Shown: positions 33,816 to 40,694 of the stretch, in pieces
Position numbering within the stretch: position 1 is the first letter of the stretch
Layout: every line of letters starts with the position of its first letter
DNA from: Syntrophaceae bacterium
Lineage (GTDB): Bacteria > Desulfobacterota > Syntrophia > Syntrophales > UBA2185
NCBI GenBank assembly: GCA_003142635.1
Contig: PLMX01000219.1
Span: forward strand, 1 to 40,694
Direction: 5' to 3'
DNA: 40,694 nt
Translations under genes and position numbers: made by a program
Notes under the pieces: model-generated
What the model saw: only the letters and a program-made list of their open reading frames with translations
Database searches by the model: none
Told to the model about the DNA's origin: nothing

Positions 33816-35135
33816 CTACTTATAAAATCCGCAGGCGACGACCAAGTCACCCACTTTTTCGAAAAAGACAGACTTTTGTTCCATCCTTTTATTTGTGGGA
33901 TTGGACCACAAATAATCGACCCAACCTCTGCCTTCACTTCCTATTATACTTATAATTTCGCGAATAAACAACTTCCCATCCGCATCTTTAAGGTCAAGCA
34001 GATTATGACCTACCAGTTTACGATTTGCTCCATGCGACAAGCACCGTCCCTTAAAATCCAACACGTAGATATACAGGTCGCGTTTTACAAATTGGCCAGT
34101 CGAGTCGTCGAATTCCTTGAATGCCTTATCTGTTCCATAGGCAGTCAAATATTTCGCTGCTTTATTTACCAATTCGACCACCTCTGCAGCTGTACCCCTT
34201 CCAGTTCGTTGCGTATATCGCGGTGGTTCTATTTTCGCCAGTGCTTCTCTTTCCCGCTTACAATGTTTGACGCTCCTCTTCCAAATTTCTTCTCTCTTCC
34301 GCCAAACGCTTCGCTTCTTCCATTTCTGACTGGATGGCGGGAGCAGATGCATCGCCAGCTTTTGCTGCTGACTTTCCACCATTTTCCGGAATGAAGAAAA
34401 ATTTCCCTTCCAACGATGATAATTCCCAGGGAACCTGCCCGGTCTCCTTTCGTAGCCTTTGGCGGACACCCTTGAACACATCTTCAATTGTCAGGCCGGG
34501 TCTTTTCATAAACTGTAATAGCGCCGCCGTGTAGGGGCTGTTTCTACCGTCACCATCACGAGCTACACTCCCGGGACCCGTAGAATAGGAGATAAAGGTT
34601 CCCACAGGGGCTGTGTTCACAATTGCGAGACCTCGGCTTGCTGACCGGAAACTCCTTGAGTAAGGATTGTCGCGGCAGGCATCAAGAATAACAATATTCA
34701 GACCATTGTTTGCATTAGCCATCTCATCGAGAATCCGTCCCGCATCTACAGTCTCATACTTTACGTCTGACTCTTTCTCAATCCGGGCACCAACGGGAAT
34801 TAGATAATTGACACCGTTAGCCTGCAAACCATGGCCGGCATAGTAGAACAGACCGACACCGCCACGCTTTAGACGATTACCAAAATCTGCGATCACGTCT
34901 TCCATCGCCCTCAGATTTACATTTTTTTCTAGGGGATGACCGTGAAGCCAAGTTTCTGGAGAGTAGCGGCCATATCTGTTGCGTCATTGACGGGGTTCCT
35001 CAGAGGACCAGAGCTGTAGCTGCTGTTACCAATGACGAGGGCTGTCCGCTGCTCCGTAGCGGCGTGCGATGAAGAAGGGATTGCTAAGGCAAGAAACAGG
35101 CAGGTAATCGCGATTCGTATACAGATGGATTTCAT
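33816..35135 (-). pseudogene. Caspase-like (C14) / coiled-coil / Cache protein, broken by two frameshifts
   Basis: Read across two frame changes this is one gene of about 440 codons. It has a signal peptide (MKSICIRIAITCLFLALA...), the start of a caspase-like domain (TALVIGNSSY), the catalytic His in LFYYAGHGL and Cys in ILDACRDNP. A Glu/Arg-rich coiled coil follows, and last a Cache domain ending in KSVFFEKVGDLVVACG. The first break is near 34929-34936: the frame stops at TAG after GFTVIP, and one more C in the CCCC run would restore LEKNVNLRAMED. The second is near 34259: removing one T restores QTL-KREREAL. The catalytic residues survive, so it may be a recent pseudogene or a double sequencing error. 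It would act in the periplasm, function unknown. Confidence 0.8.
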
Positions 35136-35225
35136 CGAAGTGCTACGCTCCTTCTACAAATCGATGCCACTTTAAACATCAATCACAAACAAATAACCGA
35201 TGTGTCAATGCTTCTTTTCTTAGAA

Positions 35226-35258
35226 TGGTCAGAAAGGCCGAAGCGGCCCTTCTGACCA
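35226..35258 (-). terminator. Hairpin after the stand-alone Cache gene
   Basis: The arms TGGTCAGAA (35226-35234) and TTCTGACCA (35250-35258) enclose GGCC/GGCC with a 5-base loop. It begins 16 bp after the stop codon on the minus strand and closely resembles the hairpin at 33771-33805. Confidence 0.7.
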
Positions 35259-35274
35259 CATTTGGTACACTGCT

Positions 35275-35736
35275 TTACTTGGTCTTATAATATCCACAGA
35301 CGACGATCAGGTCACCCACTTTTTCGAAGAAAACAGACTTTGGCTCAACTTTTTTGGTCTGCGGATTGGTCCAATTGTAATCCATCGTGCCCTTGCCCTT
35401 TGTATTTGCCTCATCGACTATGGCTTTAATAAATTTTTTCCCGTCATTGTCTTTGAGATCAATCAGAGGCTGCCCGATTAGTGAGTGGTTGGCGCCATGA
35501 GACACGACGACGCCCTTCTGGTCCAGCACATAGATGTACAGGTCATCTTTCACAAACTGTCCCATCAGGTCGTCAAATGCCGGAAATGCCTTGGCCTTCC
35601 CGTTAGCCTTGAGATACGCAACAGCCTTGTCCAGCATGCTGTTAGCCTCTTTTGCCGTGCCTCTGGCAGCCAGTGCAAGAGAAGTCATCCCTACCAAAAG
35701 CCCCACTACCAAAATTACCGTAATCAGTTTTTTCAC
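35275..35736 (-). CDS. Periplasmic single-Cache-domain protein
   Basis: This is a 153-residue protein with a signal peptide (KKLITVILVVGLLVGMTSLALAARG) and one Cache-type sensor domain (DLYIYVLDQKGVVVSHGANHSLIGQ, then KSVFFEKVGDLIVVCGYY). No membrane domain or output module follows, so it is probably a soluble periplasmic ligand-binding protein. Translation starts at GTG 35736 behind AAGGAGAGG. It is closely related to the C-terminus of the broken caspase gene downstream, and the shared hairpins suggest a duplication. The cognate ligand is unknown. Confidence 0.87.
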   Translation of the reverse strand: MKKLITVILVVGLLVGMTSLALAARGTAKEANSMLDKAVAYLKANGKAKAFPAFDDLMGQFVKDDLYIYVLDQKGVVVSHGANHSLIGQPLIDLKDNDGKKFIKAIVDEANTKGKGTMDYNWTNPQTKKVEPKSVFFEKVGDLIVVCGYYKTK

Positions 35737-35915
35737 TTCTTCCTCTCCTTTTTTTTGTCTTGGGATTCTCCCACTTTTTGTCGTTTGACGACCTCATAAT
35801 TCTCGTGATTGACCGATTCACTAATTGAACTTGCCACCTCCTTTCCCCCTTGATTGCTGCGTTTTAATAAAGCAGTTGCTAACTTATTCAGAAAGCCGGC
35901 AGTATAAATGATTCT

Positions 35916-37607
35916 TTACTTAACCGTCAGACCACTCACCCGGTAATTGAATTCATAATTCATGGCGCCGCTCCAATTCTGCTGGAATACGCTCTTATAG
36001 CGCGTTCCATCTACAGGGCCGACCGGCTTTCCATAGGTATAGAACCAGTTGATAATTGGGCTCCCCGTAAAACCCAGGGCAATCCAATAGGAACCCGGCA
36101 TGAGGACCGGATTGTCCCGGCCGAAGTCGAAATCCGACCATCTATATCCGGGCTTAAGAGAAAGCTGATCGAGATTGACGAAATCGCTTGTGGAGATGGG
36201 TTGACCGGGCTTCCCCTGATCATCCTGGAAAATATCAACCCAGAGCAAGCCGTCACCGCCAAACTTATGCAGGGCCAGACCGACTTTCTGGAGTCTGACA
36301 GGTTTTCTCAGGACAACGACCTGGGCGTACTGGGTGAGGTTGGTGGTTACATATTCTGCCGTCTCCACGAGGAAGTTCCGGGACATCTCAAATTGATTTA
36401 CCCCGGAGGCCTTCGTCACACGCGGGAATGCAAAATCCACGTTTTCGGGAAACTCCAAATTGCCGTATACAAACGGCACATCATACCTAAGACCTTTTTT
36501 GTCCTCTTCCGCAATCACAGGCGGCGGCGGCGGCGGGACCACTTCGATCTGCTTGAACTCTGCCTTTACTAACGGGGAAAGAATGAGGTTCTTAGGGCCA
36601 TAGGTTTGCCGGTCTCCCTTTACATTAACCTTATCGCTGCTAAAATTACCGGCGATACTCTCCTGGAGTTTTGGCCTTTCCGCATCTTTCATTTGGGACC
36701 ACTTGAGAAGCCCATCATTTTTTGTTTCATTGTTGTCGATGCCGACTTCTATACGCAGGTAACGGGTGGACACGAAGAGCATGGTATTCTGGGGGTCAAA
36801 AGGCACCCAGCCGAGCTCCGGAAACCAGACCTCAACCCATGAATGCCGCCCCTGGCCCATTTTAAAGGTCAGGGTCCCTTTCTGCCAAGCGATATCAAAA
36901 GGCTGGTTGAAAGTGATACCATTGACGATGCGGACAGGTATACCGACAGCCCGAAGCAATGCAGCGGTCAGATGGGAAAAGTTCTGGCAATTACCCTTGC
37001 CGGATTCCAACGAATAAACGGCGTCATATCTGGCGGGCGGGGTCACGTAATGGACGTGATCCACTACCCAGGCGATGACACGCTGCACAGCATCGAACTC
37101 TGTTTTGACATTCGCTGTAAGCTGGGACGCGAGTTCGCGAATGCGGTGGTTATTGGACTGCACCTGCTCTGTCGGTTTAAGATAATCCATTAATTCCGGC
37201 TTCGCCGCCGCCAGAGGAAACGGATCTTGCGTTGAGAGGGCAGGGAGCTTTGTCTCACTCTGGGCGTTGCAGAAAAGGCGCACATCTATGACGTCCGGTG
37301 GTCTAATCCACGTTGCCACGACAATCTGATTGCCGCGCCCGTCGGTGGTATTTTTCTTGTCTTGCGGTTCAGGGGAAAAGGCGAGGCCGAACTCTTTGAT
37401 CTCTTGACGGGACGTTGGCGATTGGAAGCTCTGGGGTACGACAAAGCTGAGAACCATCTTCTGGATGCCTCCGCCTGCCGTGACCTGCTCCTGAAGTTCA
37501 TAGCGGATGCTCGACCCCATGTCCCCCTTGACTGTATAATTTTCAGCCGGGCACAGGACCGGCCATAAAAAGGTTATGCCGAAAATTGCAGCGAACAGCT
37601 TCTTCAT
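35916..37607 (-). CDS. Secreted transglutaminase-like (Transglut_core) protein
   Basis: This is a 563-residue exported protein. It has a signal peptide (KKLFAAIFGITFLWPVLCPAE) and a beta-rich N-terminal region. A transglutaminase-like/papain-fold core follows, with the catalytic Cys207 in GKGNCQNFSHLTAALLRAVG, His255 in GRHSWVEVWF and Asp271 in VPFDPQN, a typical Cys-His-Asp triad. The C-terminal half is beta-sandwich-like with no recognised family. Such proteins may act as peptidases or amidases in the periplasm. The start is taken at ATG 37607, six bases after AAGGAGGGG. The gene lies 20 bp from the PK-domain gene and both are read leftward. The substrate is unknown. Confidence 0.88.
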   Translation of the reverse strand: MKKLFAAIFGITFLWPVLCPAENYTVKGDMGSSIRYELQEQVTAGGGIQKMVLSFVVPQSFQSPTSRQEIKEFGLAFSPEPQDKKNTTDGRGNQIVVATWIRPPDVIDVRLFCNAQSETKLPALSTQDPFPLAAAKPELMDYLKPTEQVQSNNHRIRELASQLTANVKTEFDAVQRVIAWVVDHVHYVTPPARYDAVYSLESGKGNCQNFSHLTAALLRAVGIPVRIVNGITFNQPFDIAWQKGTLTFKMGQGRHSWVEVWFPELGWVPFDPQNTMLFVSTRYLRIEVGIDNNETKNDGLLKWSQMKDAERPKLQESIAGNFSSDKVNVKGDRQTYGPKNLILSPLVKAEFKQIEVVPPPPPPVIAEEDKKGLRYDVPFVYGNLEFPENVDFAFPRVTKASGVNQFEMSRNFLVETAEYVTTNLTQYAQVVVLRKPVRLQKVGLALHKFGGDGLLWVDIFQDDQGKPGQPISTSDFVNLDQLSLKPGYRWSDFDFGRDNPVLMPGSYWIALGFTGSPIINWFYTYGKPVGPVDGTRYKSVFQQNWSGAMNYEFNYRVSGLTVK

Positions 37608-37627
37608 CGTTCCCCTCCTTTTATAGA

Positions 37628-38218
37628 TCAAAACACAGCCGGTTTGCAGATCACTTCCTTCACTTTGAGATCAAAGAAGCGGGCGCTGTTAGCAGGCTTG
37701 AGAACCAATGCTGCATCGACGCCTTGAGCGGTTCCCCCTACGGATATTAGATCTTCGTCAGTTCTCACGAGACCGGCATCTGCGGCCATCAATGTCACTT
37801 CAATTGCGACCTTGACGCCCTGACCGAATACGCGCAGTGTGTGGGCCATGATTTCATCTACCTGATAGGTCTCAAGCTTGTTCCTCACGCCGCGGCCGAC
37901 CCCGCCGAAAGCGTGCTGGCAGGTAAGGACTTTGACACCGTGAGATTCCAATTCCCTTCTGTCCTTTTCGTCCAGTTCCTGAAAGTCGGGCTTCGCGTAG
38001 CCGGTGACATGGGTAACGGCGATGATCTTGATGTCTTTGTCAAGAATCTTCAAGGCTTCAAAGGCAGTTCGTCCGCTCACCGTGGCGATCAGTACCTTTC
38101 CTATGGAAAGCTCCCTGGCCCTCTTGGAGACGGCTTCGAGGACGCCCTTAGTATTTGTCCTTCCTGATTTATGGAAATAACGGCAGGATGCGTCACGGTA
38201 AGGAGAAGATTCAGACAT
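37628..38218 (-). CDS. Stand-alone pyruvate-kinase alpha/beta (C-terminal) domain protein
   Basis: This is a 196-residue protein resembling the C-terminal regulatory domain of pyruvate kinase (PF02887), with no barrel domain. Motifs include KVLIATVSGRTAFEALKIL, IIAVTHVTGYAKPDF and GVDAALVLKPANSARFFDLKVKEVICKP. Such isolated domains occur in several archaea and anaerobic bacteria as proteins of unproven function, sometimes thought to be sensors or binding domains. A GTG at 38221 is also in frame; the ATG at 38218, behind GGAGG, is used. It is followed by the transglutaminase-like gene on the same strand, separated by only 20 bp, so the two are probably co-transcribed. Confidence 0.82.
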   Translation of the reverse strand: MSESSPYRDASCRYFHKSGRTNTKGVLEAVSKRARELSIGKVLIATVSGRTAFEALKILDKDIKIIAVTHVTGYAKPDFQELDEKDRRELESHGVKVLTCQHAFGGVGRGVRNKLETYQVDEIMAHTLRVFGQGVKVAIEVTLMAADAGLVRTDEDLISVGGTAQGVDAALVLKPANSARFFDLKVKEVICKPAVF

Positions 38219-38367
38219 CACAGCTTGCCTCCATAGGAAAATACTTTATGCTGCTTTACAGACGGAATGACAAAGTAGTATATAGGCAAGCATCAGCCGC
38301 GTGTCAATCATAAAATTGAGTTATCTTTCCGCTAATGATCAGGGGCCGCCAAGATGCAAAATATCAT

Positions 38368-38391
38368 TTGACAAAATAGCTTAAGTATATA
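38368..38391 (+). promoter_or_regulatory. Possible promoter for the selenoprotein gene
   Basis: A consensus TTGACA (38368-38373) lies in the AT-rich divergent spacer. A TATATA stands at 38386-38391, but the gap of 12 bp is too short; a less ideal TACGTT fits 16 bp away (38390-38395). The assignment is therefore tentative. Confidence 0.3.
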
Positions 38392-38444
38392 CGTTAGATG
38401 CGAATAAACTGTCAACAAGGCAGCAAATCTGAAAGGAGCATACG

Positions 38445-38759
38445 ATGTTTGAAGTTTCGGAAAAAGCAGTTGAGATGATTCAGGACTTTCTCAAAGACAG
38501 GAGTGAAGAACATATCATCAGGATCATGATGAATGAGGGTGGGTGATCCGGGCCCTCTCTGGGCATGGCTCTGGATGAGTCAAAAGAAGGCGACGAAACG
38601 TTTAAGAAAGACGGGTTGACCTTCATAATCAACAAAGAGGTGCTTGAGTTGGCAAAACCGATTGCAGTAGATTTTGTGACCACACCGCAAGGATCAGGTT
38701 TCAGGCTGACATCCGGCCTGGACGCCGGCAGTTCATGTTGCGGGTCATGCAGTTGTTAA
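38445..38759 (+). CDS. HesB/IscA-like selenoprotein (in-frame UGA = Sec34)
   Basis: Read through the TGA at 38544-38546 this gives a 104-residue A-type (HesB/IscA-like) protein. The N-terminal part is MFEVSEKAVEMIQDFL; the sequence then reads NEGG-U-SGPSLGMALDE and ends CCGSCSC. In IscA the same loop is GCSG with the first metal-binding Cys, and the C-terminal CGCG holds the other two; here selenocysteine takes the first position and a Cys-rich tail replaces the CGCG. HesB-like selenoproteins with GGUSG are known in anaerobic proteobacteria. A bSECIS hairpin could form just after the UGA (38547-38575; UCCGGG with UCUGGA). GAAAGGAG precedes the ATG. Stopping at the TGA would leave 33 residues, so a standard call would start wrongly at 38565. 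Confidence 0.85.
38547..38575 (+). promoter_or_regulatory. Candidate bSECIS element
   Basis: Immediately after the UGA, UCCGGG (38547-38552) can pair with UCUGGA (38570-38575) including G-U pairs. Beyond one C-C mismatch CC (38554-38555) pairs with GG (38567-38568). The loop region contains a run of three G. An alternative inner stem GCCC/GGGC with a UCUCU loop is also possible. The position fits a bacterial SECIS; the fold was not computed. Confidence 0.5.
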
Positions 38760-38774
38760 GATAGCAGGGGGCCT

Positions 38775-39722
38775 ATGACTGAGGAAAGGAAGGCGGATTA
38801 TCTCCGTTACCTTGCTGATGAGTTCATGAAAGCAAAGAGGTACGATGATGCGATCCTCCTCTATCAGAAATTAGTTGAGATGCATCCGGGTGAAGATTCC
38901 TTTCTTCTTTCATTGGGCTGGGCCTATCATGACAGCGGAAGACTCGATGATGCAATCGCCTGCTTCGAGCGCCTTCTTGCCGTTGAACTTGAGCGCAGAG
39001 TTTTTACCGGGTTTGCCTTCGATGAACTTGTAAGGATCTTTAAGGAAAAGGGAGAATATGAGCGTCTTCTTGATATCTGCGAGAGGGCGGCGGCTGCGCA
39101 ACCCGATGACATAGCGCTTCTCAATGATCTTGGTGATGCCTATCTCAAGGCGGGCAAGGCAAGCGAGTCTGTCAGGGTGTTTAGAAAAATGGCGGAAATG
39201 GAACCGGATGCTTCAGCAACGTATTGCAGTCTTGGCAACGCTCTCGTCCATGCGGGGGACTTTGATGGCGCAGAAGCGGCATACGGAAGAGCAGTCGAGA
39301 TTGACCCGTCAGAGGCGGGCACTTTCTATAACAGGCTCGCGAATGTATATTGCAATGGGGGGCATGACGAGCGGGCAGAGGGGGCTTTCAAGAAGTGTCT
39401 CGAATTCCGGTTTGATGATCCCATGTACCACTGCGGTCTTGGCGATGTTCTCGTGAAACAGGGAAAGATTGACGACGCGCATGGCGTCTATGAAAAGGCC
39501 GTTGATCTTCATCGTAGTTCAGCGGGTGCTTACTACAACAGGTTTGGAAATACCCTCGCCCGGGGGAATCGCCACAGCGAGGCGATAGAGGCCTTCAAGA
39601 AGGCGATTGCCGCTGATCCTCATAATCCCTTCTATTATGTCCATCTTGCAGATTCATATGCCGCGCTTGGCTTTTCCGATCAGGCAAAAAAAACTTACCT
39701 TCAGGCCGAATCTCTTAAATGA
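38775..39722 (+). CDS. TPR-repeat protein
   Basis: This is a 315-residue protein made of about eight tetratricopeptide repeats: helix pairs with the usual Gly8/Ala20 pattern, e.g. YDDAILLYQKLVEMHPGE, LDDAIACFERLLAVE, FDGAEAAYGRAVEIDPSE, HSEAIEAFKKAIAADPHN. It has no signal peptide or membrane segment, so it is a cytosolic protein-protein scaffold. It begins 15 bp after the selenoprotein stop with a GGGGG site before the ATG, so the two genes are likely co-transcribed. A functional link between them is possible but unproven. The partner is unknown. Confidence 0.9.
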   Translation: MTEERKADYLRYLADEFMKAKRYDDAILLYQKLVEMHPGEDSFLLSLGWAYHDSGRLDDAIACFERLLAVELERRVFTGFAFDELVRIFKEKGEYERLLDICERAAAAQPDDIALLNDLGDAYLKAGKASESVRVFRKMAEMEPDASATYCSLGNALVHAGDFDGAEAAYGRAVEIDPSEAGTFYNRLANVYCNGGHDERAEGAFKKCLEFRFDDPMYHCGLGDVLVKQGKIDDAHGVYEKAVDLHRSSAGAYYNRFGNTLARGNRHSEAIEAFKKAIAADPHNPFYYVHLADSYAALGFSDQAKKTYLQAESLK

Positions 39723-39817
39723 CGAATTCATGAGAAGCTGCCCTCCCTTCAGGACTTTTTTGAGAGCGGTCCATCTTAAACCGGTGTGAAATTTTTTACG
39801 GGATCGCAGAAAATAAA

Positions 39818-40333
39818 TCAGAGCCGCCCTTTCTTTTTCAGGGCTTCTTTGAAGACGTGGTAAAAGGCTGTATTGTCGGTGAGGCTGCGCTTGAGAATGG
39901 TATCGATATCGTCTATGTTTTTCATGTTGATGATAACATTTACACTCCTATTGAAGGCGGTCATGTTGTCCATAGTGCGGAACCTGTCGCTCAGCAGTGC
40001 CACGAAGATCTGTCTCCTCGTGCCTACGTTAAGATTGGCGAGGGAACTAAGCACTATGTTGGCATCGGGGTTTTCCGTATCAAAATTTTCGTTCAATATG
40101 ACCACATCATAAATGTGGAACCGCATATTTTTGATTGCCTCTTTTATAGACGCAGGTTCTGTAATCTGATAACCCATGGCCCTCAAGGCGCTGCTGATTC
40201 TTTCTCTCGCTGCGGGATTCGCTTCACAGACCAATGCCGTGCCAATGCCCACTTCCACGAAATCGAATGGTTTGTCGGAGGCATCGTATTGGTATGATTC
40301 CTCTTCGTTGAAAATGGTTGTCTCTTCTTCCAT
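39818..40333 (-). CDS. Degenerate response-regulator receiver protein
   Basis: This is a 171-residue protein with a receiver (CheY-like) fold from about residue 30: TALVCEANPAARERISSAL (beta1/alpha1), FHIYDVVILNENF (beta3) and IFVALLSDRF (beta4). The phospho-acceptor Asp at the end of beta3 is Asn (VVILNENF), and the acidic pair at beta1 is reduced to CEAN. It is therefore probably a pseudo-receiver that binds partners without phosphorylation, as seen in FrzS-like proteins. It starts 18 bp after the PilT-type gene and is read in the same direction, so a link to pilus retraction or motility is suggested by context. The N-terminal 28 residues are acidic and disordered. Confidence 0.75.
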   Translation of the reverse strand: MEEETTIFNEEESYQYDASDKPFDFVEVGIGTALVCEANPAARERISSALRAMGYQITEPASIKEAIKNMRFHIYDVVILNENFDTENPDANIVLSSLANLNVGTRRQIFVALLSDRFRTMDNMTAFNRSVNVIINMKNIDDIDTILKRSLTDNTAFYHVFKEALKKKGRL

Positions 40334-40351
40334 GGGGACTTAGCCGCCTCC

Positions 40352-40694
40352 TTATTTCCGTTGCTTGAATCTTCCGTATTCCCTGTCGACCTCGAGCTTG
40401 CCCAGGATATCCGTAGTTTTCTGTCCTCTTTCATTCTTTACAGCATCTATGCCGCGGCCCACCGCTCCCTTGTTGGACGCATAGGCCTTGGCCGTCTCTT
40501 CGCTGATAAAACCCTGTTTGTAGAGATCAATGATGTAATCGTCAAATGTGACCATGCCGAAGGCCTTACCGGCCAGGATGATGTCGTGAAAGGTTTTTCC
40601 TTCCGCTTCTCCGTGCAGAATCGTGTCCCTGACGCGCATGTTGGTGCCCATCACCTCGAAGGCCGCAACTCGACCGCCGTCCTCTCTCGGCAGA
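40352..40694 (-). CDS. pilT: PilT-type pilus retraction ATPase, 3' end only
   Basis: This is the C-terminal 114 residues of a PilT/PilU-type twitching ATPase; the gene begins outside the window. Visible are LPREDGGRVAAFEVM (end of the ATPase core), then RDTILHGEAEGKTFHDII, the family-typical MVTFDDYIIDLYKQGFISEETAKAYA and a charged tail (NERGQKTTDILGK...). PilT hexamers power type IV pilus retraction. PilT and PilU cannot be told apart from the tail alone. The gene is followed at 18 bp by the receiver-like gene. The frame continues to the edge of the window. Confidence 0.88.
   Translation of the reverse strand, partial: LPREDGGRVAAFEVMGTNMRVRDTILHGEAEGKTFHDIILAGKAFGMVTFDDYIIDLYKQGFISEETAKAYASNKGAVGRGIDAVKNERGQKTTDILGKLEVDREYGRFKQRK

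Noticed and set aside
34929-34936. The in-frame TAG/TGA after the caspase N-terminus as a recoding signal such as selenocysteine
   Set aside because: The stop is TAG, and the homologous sequence resumes in another frame, so a one-base frameshift explains it; a second break near 34259 supports decay or error.

Overview
The window looks like a chromosomal segment of an anaerobic, probably syntrophic deltaproteobacterium (Desulfobacterota; a Syntrophorhabdus- or Syntrophus-like lifestyle is my inference). The reasons are the density of CoA-ester catabolism genes (three acyl-CoA dehydrogenases, a 4-hydroxybutyryl-CoA dehydratase-family protein, a beta-keto acid cleavage enzyme, a thiolase pair with a DUF35 partner, a CoA-transferase and an acyl-CoA synthetase), oxygen-sensitive Fe-S flavoenzymes, and a HesB/IscA-like selenoprotein. 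No rRNA, complete tRNA, CRISPR array or intact insertion sequence is visible.

Layout. 1-890: AT-rich, nearly gene-free, holding a small orphan ORF and the 3' half of a tRNA-Glu gene, which looks like an attachment-site scar. 893-1525: an unknown exported protein. 1612-8659 (minus): a catabolic operon of acyl-CoA dehydrogenase, 4-hydroxybutyryl-CoA dehydratase-like protein, BKACE, Fe-S flavin oxidoreductase and cysteine desulfurase. 8660-9426: a long divergent control region with a sigma70-like promoter over a perfect 11-bp-arm palindrome. 9427-17151 (plus): acyl-CoA dehydrogenase, MaoC hydratase, two unequal thiolase-like proteins, DUF35 protein, CoA-transferase (with terminator), a third acyl-CoA dehydrogenase and a Cys-rich small protein. 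17347-19551: a MORN-repeat protein and a RodZ-like membrane HTH protein. 19891-23715 (plus): acyl-CoA synthetase, 3-hydroxyacyl-CoA dehydrogenase, thiolase. Together these could activate, oxidise, hydrate, dehydrogenate and thiolytically cleave an unidentified acyl substrate to acetyl-CoA and acetoacetate-level products.

23716-33759 is mainly housekeeping and small genes: small membrane proteins, DedA, HU, a papain-fold-like protein, a membrane-spermidine synthase fusion, glyA, an RRM protein, a cold-shock protein, an FKBP isomerase and a patatin-like lipoprotein. It also carries intergenic repeats and a perfect CRP-type palindrome. 33771-38218 (minus) holds a frameshifted caspase-Cache gene, a stand-alone Cache protein that shares its tail and terminator, a transglutaminase-like protein and an isolated pyruvate-kinase C-terminal domain.

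38445-39722 (plus) encodes the HesB-like selenoprotein, with an in-frame UGA that normal gene calling would truncate, followed by a TPR protein. The right edge (minus) holds the end of a PilT-type ATPase gene followed by a receiver-like protein that appears to lack its phospho-acceptor.

The points most worth a second look are the selenoprotein, the broken caspase-Cache gene and its duplicated tail, the dehydratase homologue with changed cluster ligands, the catalytically unequal thiolase pair, and the palindromic operator between the two catabolic operons. All family assignments are by eye; no database search was run.
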